Shown one piece after another: positions 1-9,524 of a stretch of DNA of 14,019 nucleotides. The stretch's first letter is position 1, and every line of letters starts with the position of its first letter. The notes under the pieces were generated by a model. It saw nothing but the letters and a program-made list of their open reading frames with translations, was not told where the DNA came from and did no database searches. This DNA comes from Oligoflexia bacterium (GTDB taxonomy: Bacteria; Bdellovibrionota; UBA1018), in contig CAIOHW010000015.1 in NCBI GenBank assembly GCA_903858195.1, positions 1 through 14,019 of the forward strand, written 5' to 3'. The position numbers were made by a program, and so were the translations under genes.

Positions 1-286
1 AAACGGGCCAGAGCATGCGAATGAAAAACTGGCGGGCCTGCTCGAGGCCAAAGACCTGCTTTACCGTGCCGGGATCCCGACGGCTGCCGTGAATTTCGAG
101 ACTTCTCTCGCCGAACTTTCTGATCGTCTGCGTGGCAACAGCTGCCTGCCTGTCGTGGATTCGGAGTCGAGGGTCGTCGGCCTCATCTTTGACCATGATG
201 TTCGGCAGTGCTACGACCGCGAGGTGGCACGGCGGTCCTTTGTCATTCAGGCCAACCAGAACTCCAGGCTTCAGGGAAGACGCTAG
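1..286 (+). CDS. C-terminal fragment of a CBS-domain protein, possibly a ClC-type chloride channel
   Basis: The reading frame is open from base 2 and ends at the TAG at 284-286, so only the last 94 residues or so are present and the true start lies outside the window. The visible part reads as the second half of a CBS domain: a short lead-in (AGIPTAAVNFETSLAEL), the strand LPVVDSESRVVGLI, then FDHDVRQCYDREV. CBS pairs bind adenine nucleotides and regulate the protein they are attached to. An ending with a tyrosine-containing DREV helix right after the last CBS strand is common in bacterial ClC chloride channels and transporters, so that is my preferred guess. No membrane segment is visible, so a stand-alone CBS protein or another CBS-regulated enzyme is equally possible. 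The stop lies 2 bp before the pcrA ATG, which suggests co-transcription. I am confident about the CBS domain and unsure about the parent protein. Confidence 0.6.
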   Translation, partial: NGPEHANEKLAGLLEAKDLLYRAGIPTAAVNFETSLAELSDRLRGNSCLPVVDSESRVVGLIFDHDVRQCYDREVARRSFVIQANQNSRLQGRR

Positions 287-288
287 AT

Positions 289-2568
289 ATGGTCTTTGAT
301 CCGATCCTTGCAGCACTCAATGAGAGGCAGGCAGAGGCCGTGCAGCGGACTGCCGGCCCCCTGATCGTGCTCGCAGGTGCAGGGTCGGGCAAGACAAAGA
401 TGCTCACCTCGCGCATCGCCTACCTGATTGACCGCTGCGACGTTCCTGCGCACCACATCCTTGCCGTTACTTTCACCAATAAGGCCGCAGGCGAGATGAA
501 GGATCGCGTGGGTCGAATCCTCAAGATCGGCTTCGGATCGGATCCCTGGTCAAGCGGCCCATGGATGGGTACGCCCGAGATCGGGACATTCCATTCGGTC
601 TGCCTTCGGATCCTCAGGAGAGAAGGCGTACTCACGCCCTTCAGTCGTCCCTTTGTGATCTATGACGACTCCGACCAGCTGTCGCTCATCAAAACGGTGG
701 TCGAGAAGCTGGGCATCGATGACAAACAGTTTTCGCCCAAGGCACTCCAGGCCGGTATCAACGGGCTCAAGTGCGATGCCATCGAGCCGCACGAGCTTCG
801 ACCCGAACACCATAATCTGTTCGACCGCCAGCTCAAGCGGGTCTACGAGCAGTACCAGAAGGATTTGTTCGCCAACAACGCGATCGATTTCGGCGAGATC
901 CTTTGCATGACCTATCGGATCCTGCGTGACCATCCGGATGTCAGGCGCCGCTATCAGGAGCGGTTCAGGTACATCCACGTCGATGAATACCAGGATACCA
1001 ACCGCGCGCAGTACCTGCTTCTGAGCATGCTGGCCAAGGCCGAGTTTGGCGGCCACCAAAACATCTGCGTGGTGGGTGACGAGGACCAGTCCATCTACAA
1101 GTGGCGCGGCGCCGACATCCGCAACATCCTGGATTTTGAACGTGACTACCCCGGCGCCCAGGTCGTCAAGCTCGAGCAAAATTATCGTTCGAGCCAGAAC
1201 ATCATCCGTGCAGCCTCGCAAGTGATCCGCAACAACAGCCAGCGCAAGGACAAGACGCTCTTCACTGAGAACGAAGAGGGCGAGCTCCTGCGGCGTTTCC
1301 AGGTCGCCGACGAGCGTGCCGAGGCTGAGCTTGTAGTGTCTGAGATTCGGCGACTGTCGGGTGAGGGCTCGCGCAACTACGGGGATTTTTCCATCTTTTA
1401 CAGGACCAACGCGCAGAGCCGCCAGTTTGAAGACGTGCTCAGGCGCGAGAAGATCGCTTACCAGATCGTGGGCGGACTTCGGTTCTATGATCGCAAGGAA
1501 ATCAAGGACGTCCTTTGCTACTTCAAGGCGATTCTAAACCCCACCGACTCGATCAGCCTCAAGCGCATCTTGAATGTTCCCGCCCGTGGCATCGGCAAGA
1601 CCACGATCGACAAGCTTGAGGAGCTGCAGCTCAGGCTTGAGGGTGCGGATTCGAACCTGTGGTCTGCCCTCGGAATGGCCGCGCGAGATCCATCCATCAC
1701 TTCGGCCGCAACGGCACGAAAGCTTGCCGCTTTTGTAGGCATGATTGAAAAGTTCATGCTCGAGCAGCCGAGGCTCAGGCTCTCCGAACTCTACCATCTG
1801 GTGCTCGATGAAACGGGCTATGTCAGGGAGCTTCGCAAGGAGGGGACTGACGAGGCGCTCGCACGGATCGAAAACCTCGAGGAGTTCGACACTCTCCTCC
1901 AGGAGTTCGAGGAGGACCTGCTTGGCCCGCTCCCGGTCGAGGACCAGGCGGCGCGCTTTCGGGAGCTGCTTGCCATTTTTCTCGAACAGTCGGCACTGGT
2001 CTCCGAGCCCGAGCCCGGAAAAGCCGTCCAGGATCTGGGCCCCTCAGTCAAGCTCATGACCCTCCATTCCTCGAAGGGTCTCGAATTCCCCGTGGTCTTC
2101 CTCGTGGGGATGGAAGAAGGGCTTTTTCCCTCGATCAAGGGCTGGGAACCCGAGAGCGAGGAGGACATCGAGGAGGAGCGCCGGCTTTGCTACGTCGGGA
2201 TCACCCGGGCCCGCGAAATCCTCTACCTCACCCATGCCACCATGCGTCGCATCTGGGGGAACTTCAACTACCAGGAACCAGCACGTTTTCTGGATGAGAT
2301 TCCCGGGGGGCTGGTGACCTATCGGGATCTCTCGCGGGCGGCGAGGCCCATGGCCGCTCCGGTGCGCAGCGCCAGCTATTTTGATGAGCACGACCAGCGG
2401 GACGAGGGCGACTCGATCGAGGGGCGCTGGCTTGAGCACCCTGAGTACGGGCGTGGAAAAATTGTCGCTTCCGAAGGATCGGGGATGGAGATCCGGGTGA
2501 CCATCGACTTCGCAGGATCCGGGCGTCGCAAGTTCCTCTGGCGCTACGTTTCTGCTTACCTGCGCTGA
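289..2568 (+). CDS. pcrA: UvrD/PcrA-type ATP-dependent 3'-5' DNA helicase (superfamily 1A)
   Basis: The 759-residue protein has the full set of UvrD/PcrA helicase motifs in order: Walker A AGAGSGKT at 29-36 (K35), TFTNKAAGEM at 61-70, GTFHS at 99-103, Walker B VDEYQD at 231-236, GDEDQSIYKWRGAD at 263-276, QNYRS at 297-301, TLHSSKGLEFPVVFL at 591-605, and LCYVGITRAR at 633-642 with the arginine finger near R640. The C-terminal 45 residues (HPEYGRGKI ... FAGSGRRKFL) match the Tudor-like domain that contacts RNA polymerase in PcrA and UvrD. The family unwinds DNA in nucleotide excision and mismatch repair and clears proteins or R-loops. An upstream in-frame start (208) exists, but the ATG at 289 fits better: it follows the preceding stop by 2 bp, has an AGGGAAGA ribosome site just upstream, and begins at the usual family N-terminus (LNERQAEAV). 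Length is normal. It heads an operon-like run with the gat genes. The symbol pcrA rather than uvrD is a choice. Confidence 0.97.
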   Translation: MVFDPILAALNERQAEAVQRTAGPLIVLAGAGSGKTKMLTSRIAYLIDRCDVPAHHILAVTFTNKAAGEMKDRVGRILKIGFGSDPWSSGPWMGTPEIGTFHSVCLRILRREGVLTPFSRPFVIYDDSDQLSLIKTVVEKLGIDDKQFSPKALQAGINGLKCDAIEPHELRPEHHNLFDRQLKRVYEQYQKDLFANNAIDFGEILCMTYRILRDHPDVRRRYQERFRYIHVDEYQDTNRAQYLLLSMLAKAEFGGHQNICVVGDEDQSIYKWRGADIRNILDFERDYPGAQVVKLEQNYRSSQNIIRAASQVIRNNSQRKDKTLFTENEEGELLRRFQVADERAEAELVVSEIRRLSGEGSRNYGDFSIFYRTNAQSRQFEDVLRREKIAYQIVGGLRFYDRKEIKDVLCYFKAILNPTDSISLKRILNVPARGIGKTTIDKLEELQLRLEGADSNLWSALGMAARDPSITSAATARKLAAFVGMIEKFMLEQPRLRLSELYHLVLDETGYVRELRKEGTDEALARIENLEEFDTLLQEFEEDLLGPLPVEDQAARFRELLAIFLEQSALVSEPEPGKAVQDLGPSVKLMTLHSSKGLEFPVVFLVGMEEGLFPSIKGWEPESEEDIEEERRLCYVGITRAREILYLTHATMRRIWGNFNYQEPARFLDEIPGGLVTYRDLSRAARPMAAPVRSASYFDEHDQRDEGDSIEGRWLEHPEYGRGKIVASEGSGMEIRVTIDFAGSGRRKFLWRYVSAYLR

Positions 2569-2592
2569 GGCGGGCAGGTGTATCCTTGGGGC

Positions 2593-2940
2593 ATGAAAAA
2601 GCTCCTACTCGTTTCCCTGTTTTCTGTCGTGCTTGCCGGCCAGACCCTTGCCGCCGAACGTGCTTTTCGGATCTACACTGTTGAGATCAACGGCACCAAG
2701 TTCTGGCTTCCCTCCACTCTCGTCGTCAAGAAGGGCGACAAGGTCAAGCTCGAGGCTCAGACCCGTCTCGAGGGACAGGCATCAGTGCATGGCCTCACGG
2801 TGCCCGACTTCAATGTGCGCGAAGTCATCGACAACAAGTCAAAGGCAGTCGAGTTTGTCGCTGACAAGGCCGGGATCTTTCCCATCACCTGCCACATGCA
2901 TCCTCCGCATGTCGGGAGCCAGCTCGTGGTGCTCGAGTAG
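2593..2940 (+). CDS. Small periplasmic cupredoxin-like protein
   Basis: This encodes 115 residues. Residues 1-20 (MKKLLLVSLF then a hydrophobic stretch ending QTLA) look like a Sec signal peptide, so the mature protein of about 95 residues should be periplasmic. The rest alternates beta-strand-like stretches and carries the ligand pattern of a type-1 copper fold: H66 in HGLTV and, near the end, C100 and H103 in CHMHPPHVG. The position where amicyanin-like proteins place the axial methionine (C-x2-H-x2-M) holds H106, so colour and redox behaviour may differ, or the site may only bind or carry copper. An alternative GTG start at 2578 has a purine-rich GAGGCGG upstream, but the ATG at 2593 gives the better signal peptide. 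It lies 24 bp after pcrA and 14 bp before gatC, so it appears co-transcribed with unrelated housekeeping genes. The fold is fairly secure and the role unknown. Confidence 0.85.
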   Translation: MKKLLLVSLFSVVLAGQTLAAERAFRIYTVEINGTKFWLPSTLVVKKGDKVKLEAQTRLEGQASVHGLTVPDFNVREVIDNKSKAVEFVADKAGIFPITCHMHPPHVGSQLVVLE

Positions 2941-2954
2941 GCGCCGGCATCCCT

Positions 2955-3247
2955 ATGATCGACTCTGAAGGCATCAAGAAGCTCGCGAAGCTGTCTCGAA
3001 TCCGGGTCTCGCCCGAAGAGGCGGCTGAGTTCCTGCCCCAGCTCGCGGCAGTAATCGGGCATGTCCATTCGCTCGAGAAGGCGGATGCCTCGGCAAGTCC
3101 GGGTGCTGGATACGGTCTTCAGGGAGCGACGCCGTTGCGCGGCGATGAGCCTGCGGTTTTGACTCCGGTTGAGGCGACCTCTGAAATCGTTTCGCTCTCG
3201 CCAGGGCACATGAACGGTTACTTCGAGGTTCCGCAGGTGGTGCCGCA

Positions 3248-3251
<4 letters not shown>
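2955..3251 (+). CDS. gatC: Asp-tRNA(Asn)/Glu-tRNA(Gln) amidotransferase subunit C
   Basis: The protein is 98 residues, the usual GatC length. The N-terminus shows the family pattern KKLAKLSRIRVSPEEAAEF followed by a helix ending in the region of HVHSLEKADAS, and the C-terminal tail (PLRGDEPAVL and further on GHMNGYFEVPQV) is the extended segment that wraps between GatA and GatB in known structures. GatC has no catalytic role; it clamps the GatA-GatB complex. The TGA stop at 3249-3251 overlaps the GTG start of gatA by 4 bp (GTGA), so translational coupling is likely. The ATG start follows the cupredoxin stop by 14 bp with no strong ribosome site. Identification rests on sequence pattern plus the gatC-gatA-gatB order. 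Confidence 0.96.
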
Positions 3252-4668
<1,417 letters not shown>

Positions 4669-4672
<4 letters not shown>

Positions 4673-6120
4673 GCTCACCCCAGTTCGAGGCCGTGATCGG
4701 ACTTGAGGTCCATTGTCAGCTTGCCACCCGCACCAAGATCTTTTGCTCGTGCCCGGCGTCACCTCCTGTCGGACGCAGCGTCTCTGAGGTCGAACCCAAC
4801 TCATCGATCTGTCCGGTTTGCGCCGGGCATCCGGGCACGCTCCCGGTGCTCAATCGCCGGGTAGTCGAGTTCGCCGTTCGCGCCGGAGTCGCCCTAGGCG
4901 CACGCATTCGACTCAAGAGCCGGATGGCTCGTAAAAACTACTTCTACCCGGATTTGCCGAGGGGATACCAGATTTCGCAGCATGAAGAGCCCATCTGCGA
5001 GCATGGCTCCCTGACCCTGTCGGATGGGACGCCGGTGCGCATCCGGCGCATTCACCTCGAAGAGGATGCCGGAAAAAGCTCACATGAGTTCGGGCTGACG
5101 CTCGTGAACCTCAATCGTGCCGGAGTACCCTTGATCGAGATCGTCACCGAGCCGGATCTGAGGACGCCGGAGCAGGCGGGCGAGTACCTGCGCGAGCTGC
5201 ACGCTTTGGTGGTTGCACTCGGCATCACGCAGGGAAACCTGCAAGAAGGCAACTTCCGGTGCGATGCCAACATCAGCATGCGCCCCGTGGGAAGGGCCGA
5301 GCTCGGCACGCGTGTCGAGATCAAGAATGTCAATTCCTTCCGGTTCATCGAAAAAGCCCTGTATTTTGAGATCTCCCGCCAGATCGCGGTGCTCGAATCG
5401 GGCAAGCCTGTCAGGCAGGAAACCCGGCTCTACGACTCCGGGCGAGATCAGACCTTTCCGATGCGCGGCAAGGAGGAGGCCGAGGACTACCGGTACTTTC
5501 CTGATCCGGATCTGCTGCCGGTCTGTGTCGAAAGCGCGGAGGTCGAGAAGATCCGAGGCGCGCTCCCGGAGTTGCCGGCACAGAAGCGTTCGCGCTGGGA
5601 GTCTGATCTCGGCTTGAGCCCTGCCGATGCGAGGCGCATCGTGCTCGACCCGGATCTTTCAGCTCTCTTCGAGGGTGCCATCGTTCGTACGACCGACCGC
5701 GAGGTGGCCTCTGCCATTTCCCATCTGCTCGTGGGCGAGGTTTCGAGGTTGCGAGAGGAATCAGAAGGAAAACCCGGAGCTCTGACTGCAGGTCATCTGG
5801 CGGATCTTGGATCCCGGATCTCGCAGGGAGAGCTCTCGAGCACGGCGGCAAAAAAAGTGCTCGGCCTGGCATGGGAGTCGGGCGAGGCGATCGACCGACT
5901 GATCGAGCGTGCAGGCCTTCGGCAGGAGAGCGCAGAAGACGCACTGCTTCCGATCGTGGATGCCGTTCTGGCAGCCAATCCGGCTGCCGCTGCCGAACTG
6001 AAGGCCGGCAAGGAAAAGGTTTCAGGCTTTCTGATCGGCCAGATGATGAAGCGATCAGGCGGCCGGGCCAATCCCGAGGTGCTTCGGGGTTTGCTCCAGA
6101 AACGAATTCAAGGCAATTAG
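4669..6120 (+). CDS. gatB: Asp-tRNA(Asn)/Glu-tRNA(Gln) amidotransferase subunit B
   Basis: GatB activates the side-chain carboxylate of Glu-tRNA(Gln) or Asp-tRNA(Asn) with ATP and adds the ammonia supplied by GatA. The 483-residue protein starts with the family signature EAVIGLEVHCQL. Four cysteines placed as a zinc site are visible at C26, C28, C48 and C51 (FCSC and CPVC). The core contains KNYFYPDLPRGYQISQ, the EEDAGKSSH segment and KNVNSFRFIEKAL. The last 150 residues or so form the helical YqeY-like domain that recognises the tRNA elbow. The ATG overlaps the gatA stop (ATGA) with a GAGG ribosome site about 7 bases upstream, and the asmA-like gene begins 10 bp after the stop. Presence of the whole GatCAB set implies that at least one of Gln-tRNA or Asn-tRNA is made by the indirect route here. 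Confidence 0.98.
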
Positions 6121-6130
6121 GTAACTCACC

Positions 6131-8530
6131 ATGACACTCCAGAAGAAGCTTGCCGTTGGTTTTGGAATTTCCTTTCTCCTCTTCGTGGCTGCCGCGGCAG
6201 CGCTTCCGATGCTGGTGGATGTCGACCAGTATCGCCCTAAGCTCGTTGCGCTTGCCAACCAGCACATCAACGGCAAGCTCGAACTGGGCAAGCTCAAGCT
6301 CTCGCTCTGGGGCAGGGTCAGTGTGGCGATCGCGGGCCTTAAGCTCACGGATGCTGCAGGCGCTCCCGTGCTCTCCGTGGACGATGCCCGTTTCGTGATG
6401 CCGCTGAGCTCGATTCTCGCCGGATCGCCGCTCTTCACGCTCGAGATGTCACAGCCTTCGATTTCGGTCTCCAAGGGCAGGGATGGTTCACTGAACATCC
6501 TATCCCTGGTCAAATCGGGAGAACCCTCCAAGACCCCAAAGCCCGTAGCACCAGCAGAACCGGCAGCGTCCCAGTCAGCTCCCACCGAGGTCGTCCTTCC
6601 CGGAATCGCGGCTCGGGCCCGCCTGGGCATTTGGATTCGCAAGGGCAGCCTTTCCTACAACGATGCAGCTCAGGCCACCCAGGCCAAGGTCAGCGGTTTG
6701 GATGTCGAGTGGAACAACCTCTCACTGAGCCGGCCAAGCCAGCTCCGGGCCGGGCTCGTGCTCGACACCCAGGTGGCGGACCTGGCCTCGGTGCGCGGCC
6801 CCATTGCCATGGAGCTTGACCTCCAGCCTGTCATGGATGCGGGTGTGGTCGGAGCCGTGGCGGGCAGCATGGAGCTCGAAGCCAGCGATCTTGAGATTGC
6901 GGCTGCCGGGATGTTTCAGAAGGGCAAGGGGGTTCCGGTCAGGCTCTCGGCCAAGTTCGGTGCCGACCCCACCGAGGTGAGGCTCGATCAACTGACGGCT
7001 GTCTTCCATAAGGCAGTGATCGAGGCAACAGGCAGCGTGAAGCTTGCCGGGAGTGAACCTCAGGTTGCCATCAAGGTGTACTCGCGTGAAATTGAACTCA
7101 AGCCGTTCGAAGACCTCCTTGCCATGCTCAAGCCGTTCGCCCTGACGGGCGCGGTGAAGCTTCGGGCGCAGCTGGAGGGGCCGTCAAGCGCGCTTCGCTA
7201 CTCAGGTGGGATGGATGTCGAGCGGGTGGGCTTTTCGATGGAGCAATTCAGGGCTCCTCCCGAGGTCAACGGATCGCTCTCATTCTCCACCGATCGGATC
7301 GACTCGTTTGATTTCAAGCTCAACGCACCGGGCTCTGATATCAGGGCGCAGGGAAGCCTCATGGGCTTTCTTTCGCCCCAGCTCATGCTCAAGGTCAGCT
7401 CGTCGTCACTTGACCTCGATCGCTGGCTCAACTGGGATGCGGCTCCTCCATCTGCCGGCAAGGCGCCCGAAAAATCGGCCGCTCCCTCGCAGCAGGCGGC
7501 CGGGTCCTCCTCGGCCCCCGAGGCTGATGACTTTGACAAGATGCTCGATCCACTGCGCACGAACGCGATCGCCATGGCGCTTCGCGGCCGGGTCGAGGGG
7601 AGTTTCAAGTCCATCCGCGCCATGAAAGCCGATATCAGCGATGTCGAGTTTGCTGCCGAGTTCAAGCCGGGGCTTTCGGGTCTCGTCGATCAGGCCCGGC
7701 TCAAGGCTTATGACGGATCGATGCAGGCCCGGGCCTCAATCGATCTCAAGCCAGCCTTTCCCACCTATTCATTTTCCGGTCAGCTCAAGGGCCTCAATCT
7801 CCAGAAGGCTGTACAGGCGCAGCTCTCCTTCCTGAAAAACACTCTTTTTGGCGACCTATCGGCTTCCATCCAGGGCTCGGGATCCAGCATCGACCCCACG
7901 AGGGCGATTTCACGCCTTTCGATGCAGGGTGATTTTTCAGTGACCCGAGCCAGGTTCGCTGCAATCGATATCGGGCGCATCGCCGCCGACGGCATCAATG
8001 ATGCGCTCGAGAAGGCGGCCCAGAAGGTTCCTGTCCTCAAGGGCAGGCAGGTGGGCAGGTACAAGGGGGGTGAATCCCGTTATCAGGTGATTCGGTCCAA
8101 GTTCTCCATGGGATCAGGCCGTTTTTCGGCGCCTGATTTCACTGCTCTGGCCGAAAAGGATGCGGGCCTCGACATGAAGGGATCGCTCAAAGTCGATCTC
8201 ATCAAGGGTGACCTGGATGCCCGGTTTGAGATCACCGATACCTACAACCTCACCGGTGCGCAGAATTTGGATGCTGAGATCGCCGGACAGCGCATTGAGT
8301 CCGTGCTCGCCGAAAAGGGCAAGCCCGTGCGCTTCCCGGTCAGCGTGGGTTGCAAGCTCTCGAGTCCCTGTCCGTCCTACACCGAGCTTCCCGAGCACTT
8401 TGGCAAGGTGGTGGCTGCCAACATGGCTCAGGGTGCAGTGGCAGGCGCCAAGACCGAAGTGAAGAAGAAGGTGATGGAGGCGCTCAAGAAGGGCAAGCTT
8501 CCGGGCGGGCTCAAGAAGTTCCTGCGCTGA
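6131..8530 (+). CDS. AsmA-family inner-membrane-anchored envelope protein
   Basis: This is a 799-residue protein with one N-terminal membrane segment (about residues 8-28, FGISFLLFVAAAAALP) right after a short basic start, so the bulk should lie in the periplasm. The stretch that follows (DVDQYRPKLVALANQHINGK, then LELGKLKLSLW and VAIAGLKLTD) is the recognisable AsmA N-terminal pattern. The rest is long and beta-rich, with two low-complexity Pro/Ala/Ser linkers (about 131-155 and 438-470), and it ends in a lysine-rich tail. AsmA-like proteins form long grooved beta structures resembling lipid-transfer bridges (the AsmA/TamB/YhdP clan) and affect outer-membrane lipid balance; the exact role of this member cannot be read from sequence. 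It starts 10 bp after gatB, so it is probably the last gene of the operon. Its last 20 bp overlap the 3' end of the convergent ppx-like gene. Confidence 0.88.
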   Translation: MTLQKKLAVGFGISFLLFVAAAAALPMLVDVDQYRPKLVALANQHINGKLELGKLKLSLWGRVSVAIAGLKLTDAAGAPVLSVDDARFVMPLSSILAGSPLFTLEMSQPSISVSKGRDGSLNILSLVKSGEPSKTPKPVAPAEPAASQSAPTEVVLPGIAARARLGIWIRKGSLSYNDAAQATQAKVSGLDVEWNNLSLSRPSQLRAGLVLDTQVADLASVRGPIAMELDLQPVMDAGVVGAVAGSMELEASDLEIAAAGMFQKGKGVPVRLSAKFGADPTEVRLDQLTAVFHKAVIEATGSVKLAGSEPQVAIKVYSREIELKPFEDLLAMLKPFALTGAVKLRAQLEGPSSALRYSGGMDVERVGFSMEQFRAPPEVNGSLSFSTDRIDSFDFKLNAPGSDIRAQGSLMGFLSPQLMLKVSSSSLDLDRWLNWDAAPPSAGKAPEKSAAPSQQAAGSSSAPEADDFDKMLDPLRTNAIAMALRGRVEGSFKSIRAMKADISDVEFAAEFKPGLSGLVDQARLKAYDGSMQARASIDLKPAFPTYSFSGQLKGLNLQKAVQAQLSFLKNTLFGDLSASIQGSGSSIDPTRAISRLSMQGDFSVTRARFAAIDIGRIAADGINDALEKAAQKVPVLKGRQVGRYKGGESRYQVIRSKFSMGSGRFSAPDFTALAEKDAGLDMKGSLKVDLIKGDLDARFEITDTYNLTGAQNLDAEIAGQRIESVLAEKGKPVRFPVSVGCKLSSPCPSYTELPEHFGKVVAANMAQGAVAGAKTEVKKKVMEALKKGKLPGGLKKFLR

Positions 8531-9461
8531 GCACGCCGTATCGCAAGCCGCGAGTGCTGATCGTCACTCTCGTAAACTCGAGCAGCTCAAGCGTACGCCA
8601 TAGAATCAGCGCTCCTGCGAGCAGCACATCTGCACGTCCCGCTTCCACTCCGGGAAGGGCCTGGCGTTCAGCGGTGCTCCGCCACTTGAGCTCTTCGACT
8701 TGACGGTGCAGGTCGCCTCGCGAGAGCACGAGTCCGTCGATTTTAGCCGCATCAAATCGCTCAAGACCTAGAAACCATGCGGCAAGGGTGGTGGCGGTCC
8801 CCGCGACAGCGCAGAGCTCGACTCCAGCTGGCGCAGATTTCCGCCAGGCCGGGAGGCCCGAGCCGAGAATGGCCGAGTCGATGGCCTCCTGCGCCTTCCA
8901 AAATTCGTCGTCGGTGACCGGGTCAGAGGGAAGATATCGCTCGGTGTAGCGGACGCTTCCCATGTCGACACTCATGCCGCCCGAGGCAAGCCTGAGTTCG
9001 GTGCTTCCTCCGCCAATATCAATCACGGCCGTCGTCGAAGGGTCCATGCCGGGAAGCAGGCCGCCCAGATGCGTAAACCTTGCCTCGTCTGCGCCCGAGA
9101 GCAGCCGGAAACGGAATCCCGTCTCTGCTTGAACGCGCCCAAAGAACTCCTCGCGGTTGGACGAATCCCTCGAGCCGCTCGTGGCAACCGCCACGGTTTG
9201 GGCAGGATCCCCCCCGGCCTCGTGGAGCGCCGTGGAGTAGCGCTTCAGACAGTCGAGAGTGCGCTGCATTGCGCCGTCGGTGAACTTGCGATTCTTGTCC
9301 ACTCCTTCGCCCAGACGCACGACGGTCGCGTGGTCGGAGATGACCTCGAGTGGGGACTTGCTCCCTTCGCGCCGCGCCACGAGCATCAGGCAGGTGTTGG
9401 TGCCGAGGTCGATGGAGCTGAGTACAGGCGCTTTGGAAGTCATGTGGCTGTCATACTGCAT
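8511..9461 (-). CDS. Ppx/GppA-family phosphatase (exopolyphosphatase or pppGpp phosphatase)
   Basis: The 316-residue product carries the ASKHA-fold phosphate loops of the family: IDLGTNT at about 17-23, VATSGSRDSSN at 92-102, SGADEAR at 122-128 (in the place of the SG-x-EEA segment with the catalytic glutamate), and IDIGGGSTEL at 147-156. AVAGTATTLAA supplies the later nucleotide-site glycine/threonine segment. Family members release phosphate from the end of polyphosphate chains or convert pppGpp to ppGpp, and sequence alone does not separate the two. It is the short two-lobe form (about 310 residues), like the Aquifex enzyme, and lacks the C-terminal HD-type helical half of E. coli Ppx. The start could be the ATG at 9461 (after an A-run) or the ATG at 9443; neither has a clear ribosome site. 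It is divergent from the lipoprotein gene and overlaps the asmA-like gene by 20 bp at its 3' end. Confidence 0.92.
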   Translation of the reverse strand: MQYDSHMTSKAPVLSSIDLGTNTCLMLVARREGSKSPLEVISDHATVVRLGEGVDKNRKFTDGAMQRTLDCLKRYSTALHEAGGDPAQTVAVATSGSRDSSNREEFFGRVQAETGFRFRLLSGADEARFTHLGGLLPGMDPSTTAVIDIGGGSTELRLASGGMSVDMGSVRYTERYLPSDPVTDDEFWKAQEAIDSAILGSGLPAWRKSAPAGVELCAVAGTATTLAAWFLGLERFDAAKIDGLVLSRGDLHRQVEELKWRSTAERQALPGVEAGRADVLLAGALILWRTLELLEFTRVTISTRGLRYGVLSAGTS

Positions 9462-9473
9462 TTTTTTGCCGAT

Positions 9474-9502
9474 TTAAAAGCCGTAGTCCCACCCGGTATC
9501 AT
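9474..9502 (+). promoter_or_regulatory. Possible sigma-70-type promoter for the lipoprotein gene
   Basis: In the 63-bp gap between the divergent ppx-like and lipoprotein genes, TTAAAA (9474-9479, 4 of 6 to the -35 consensus) and TATCAT (9497-9502, 5 of 6 to the -10 consensus) are 17 bp apart. A transcript from here would begin near 9509, just before the G-rich ribosome site, which supports the ATG at 9525 rather than 9501. The -35 match is weak. Confidence 0.3.
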
Positions 9503-9524
9503 GGCTGAAGGGGGGATTCGACAG

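Noticed and set aside
550..1221. Minus-strand open frame (223 codons) inside pcrA
   Set aside because: Lies opposite the conserved helicase motifs; its Val/Asp/Leu-rich translation is a codon-phase shadow.
5411..6265. Minus-strand open frame (284 codons) opposite gatB and the asmA-like start
   Set aside because: Antisense to certain coding sequence, with Arg/Pro/Ser-rich composition and no recognisable motif.
9069..9500. Upstream extension of the lipoprotein frame
   Set aside because: The extension is antisense to the ppx-like gene, and the ribosome site and signal sequence both point to the ATG at 9525.
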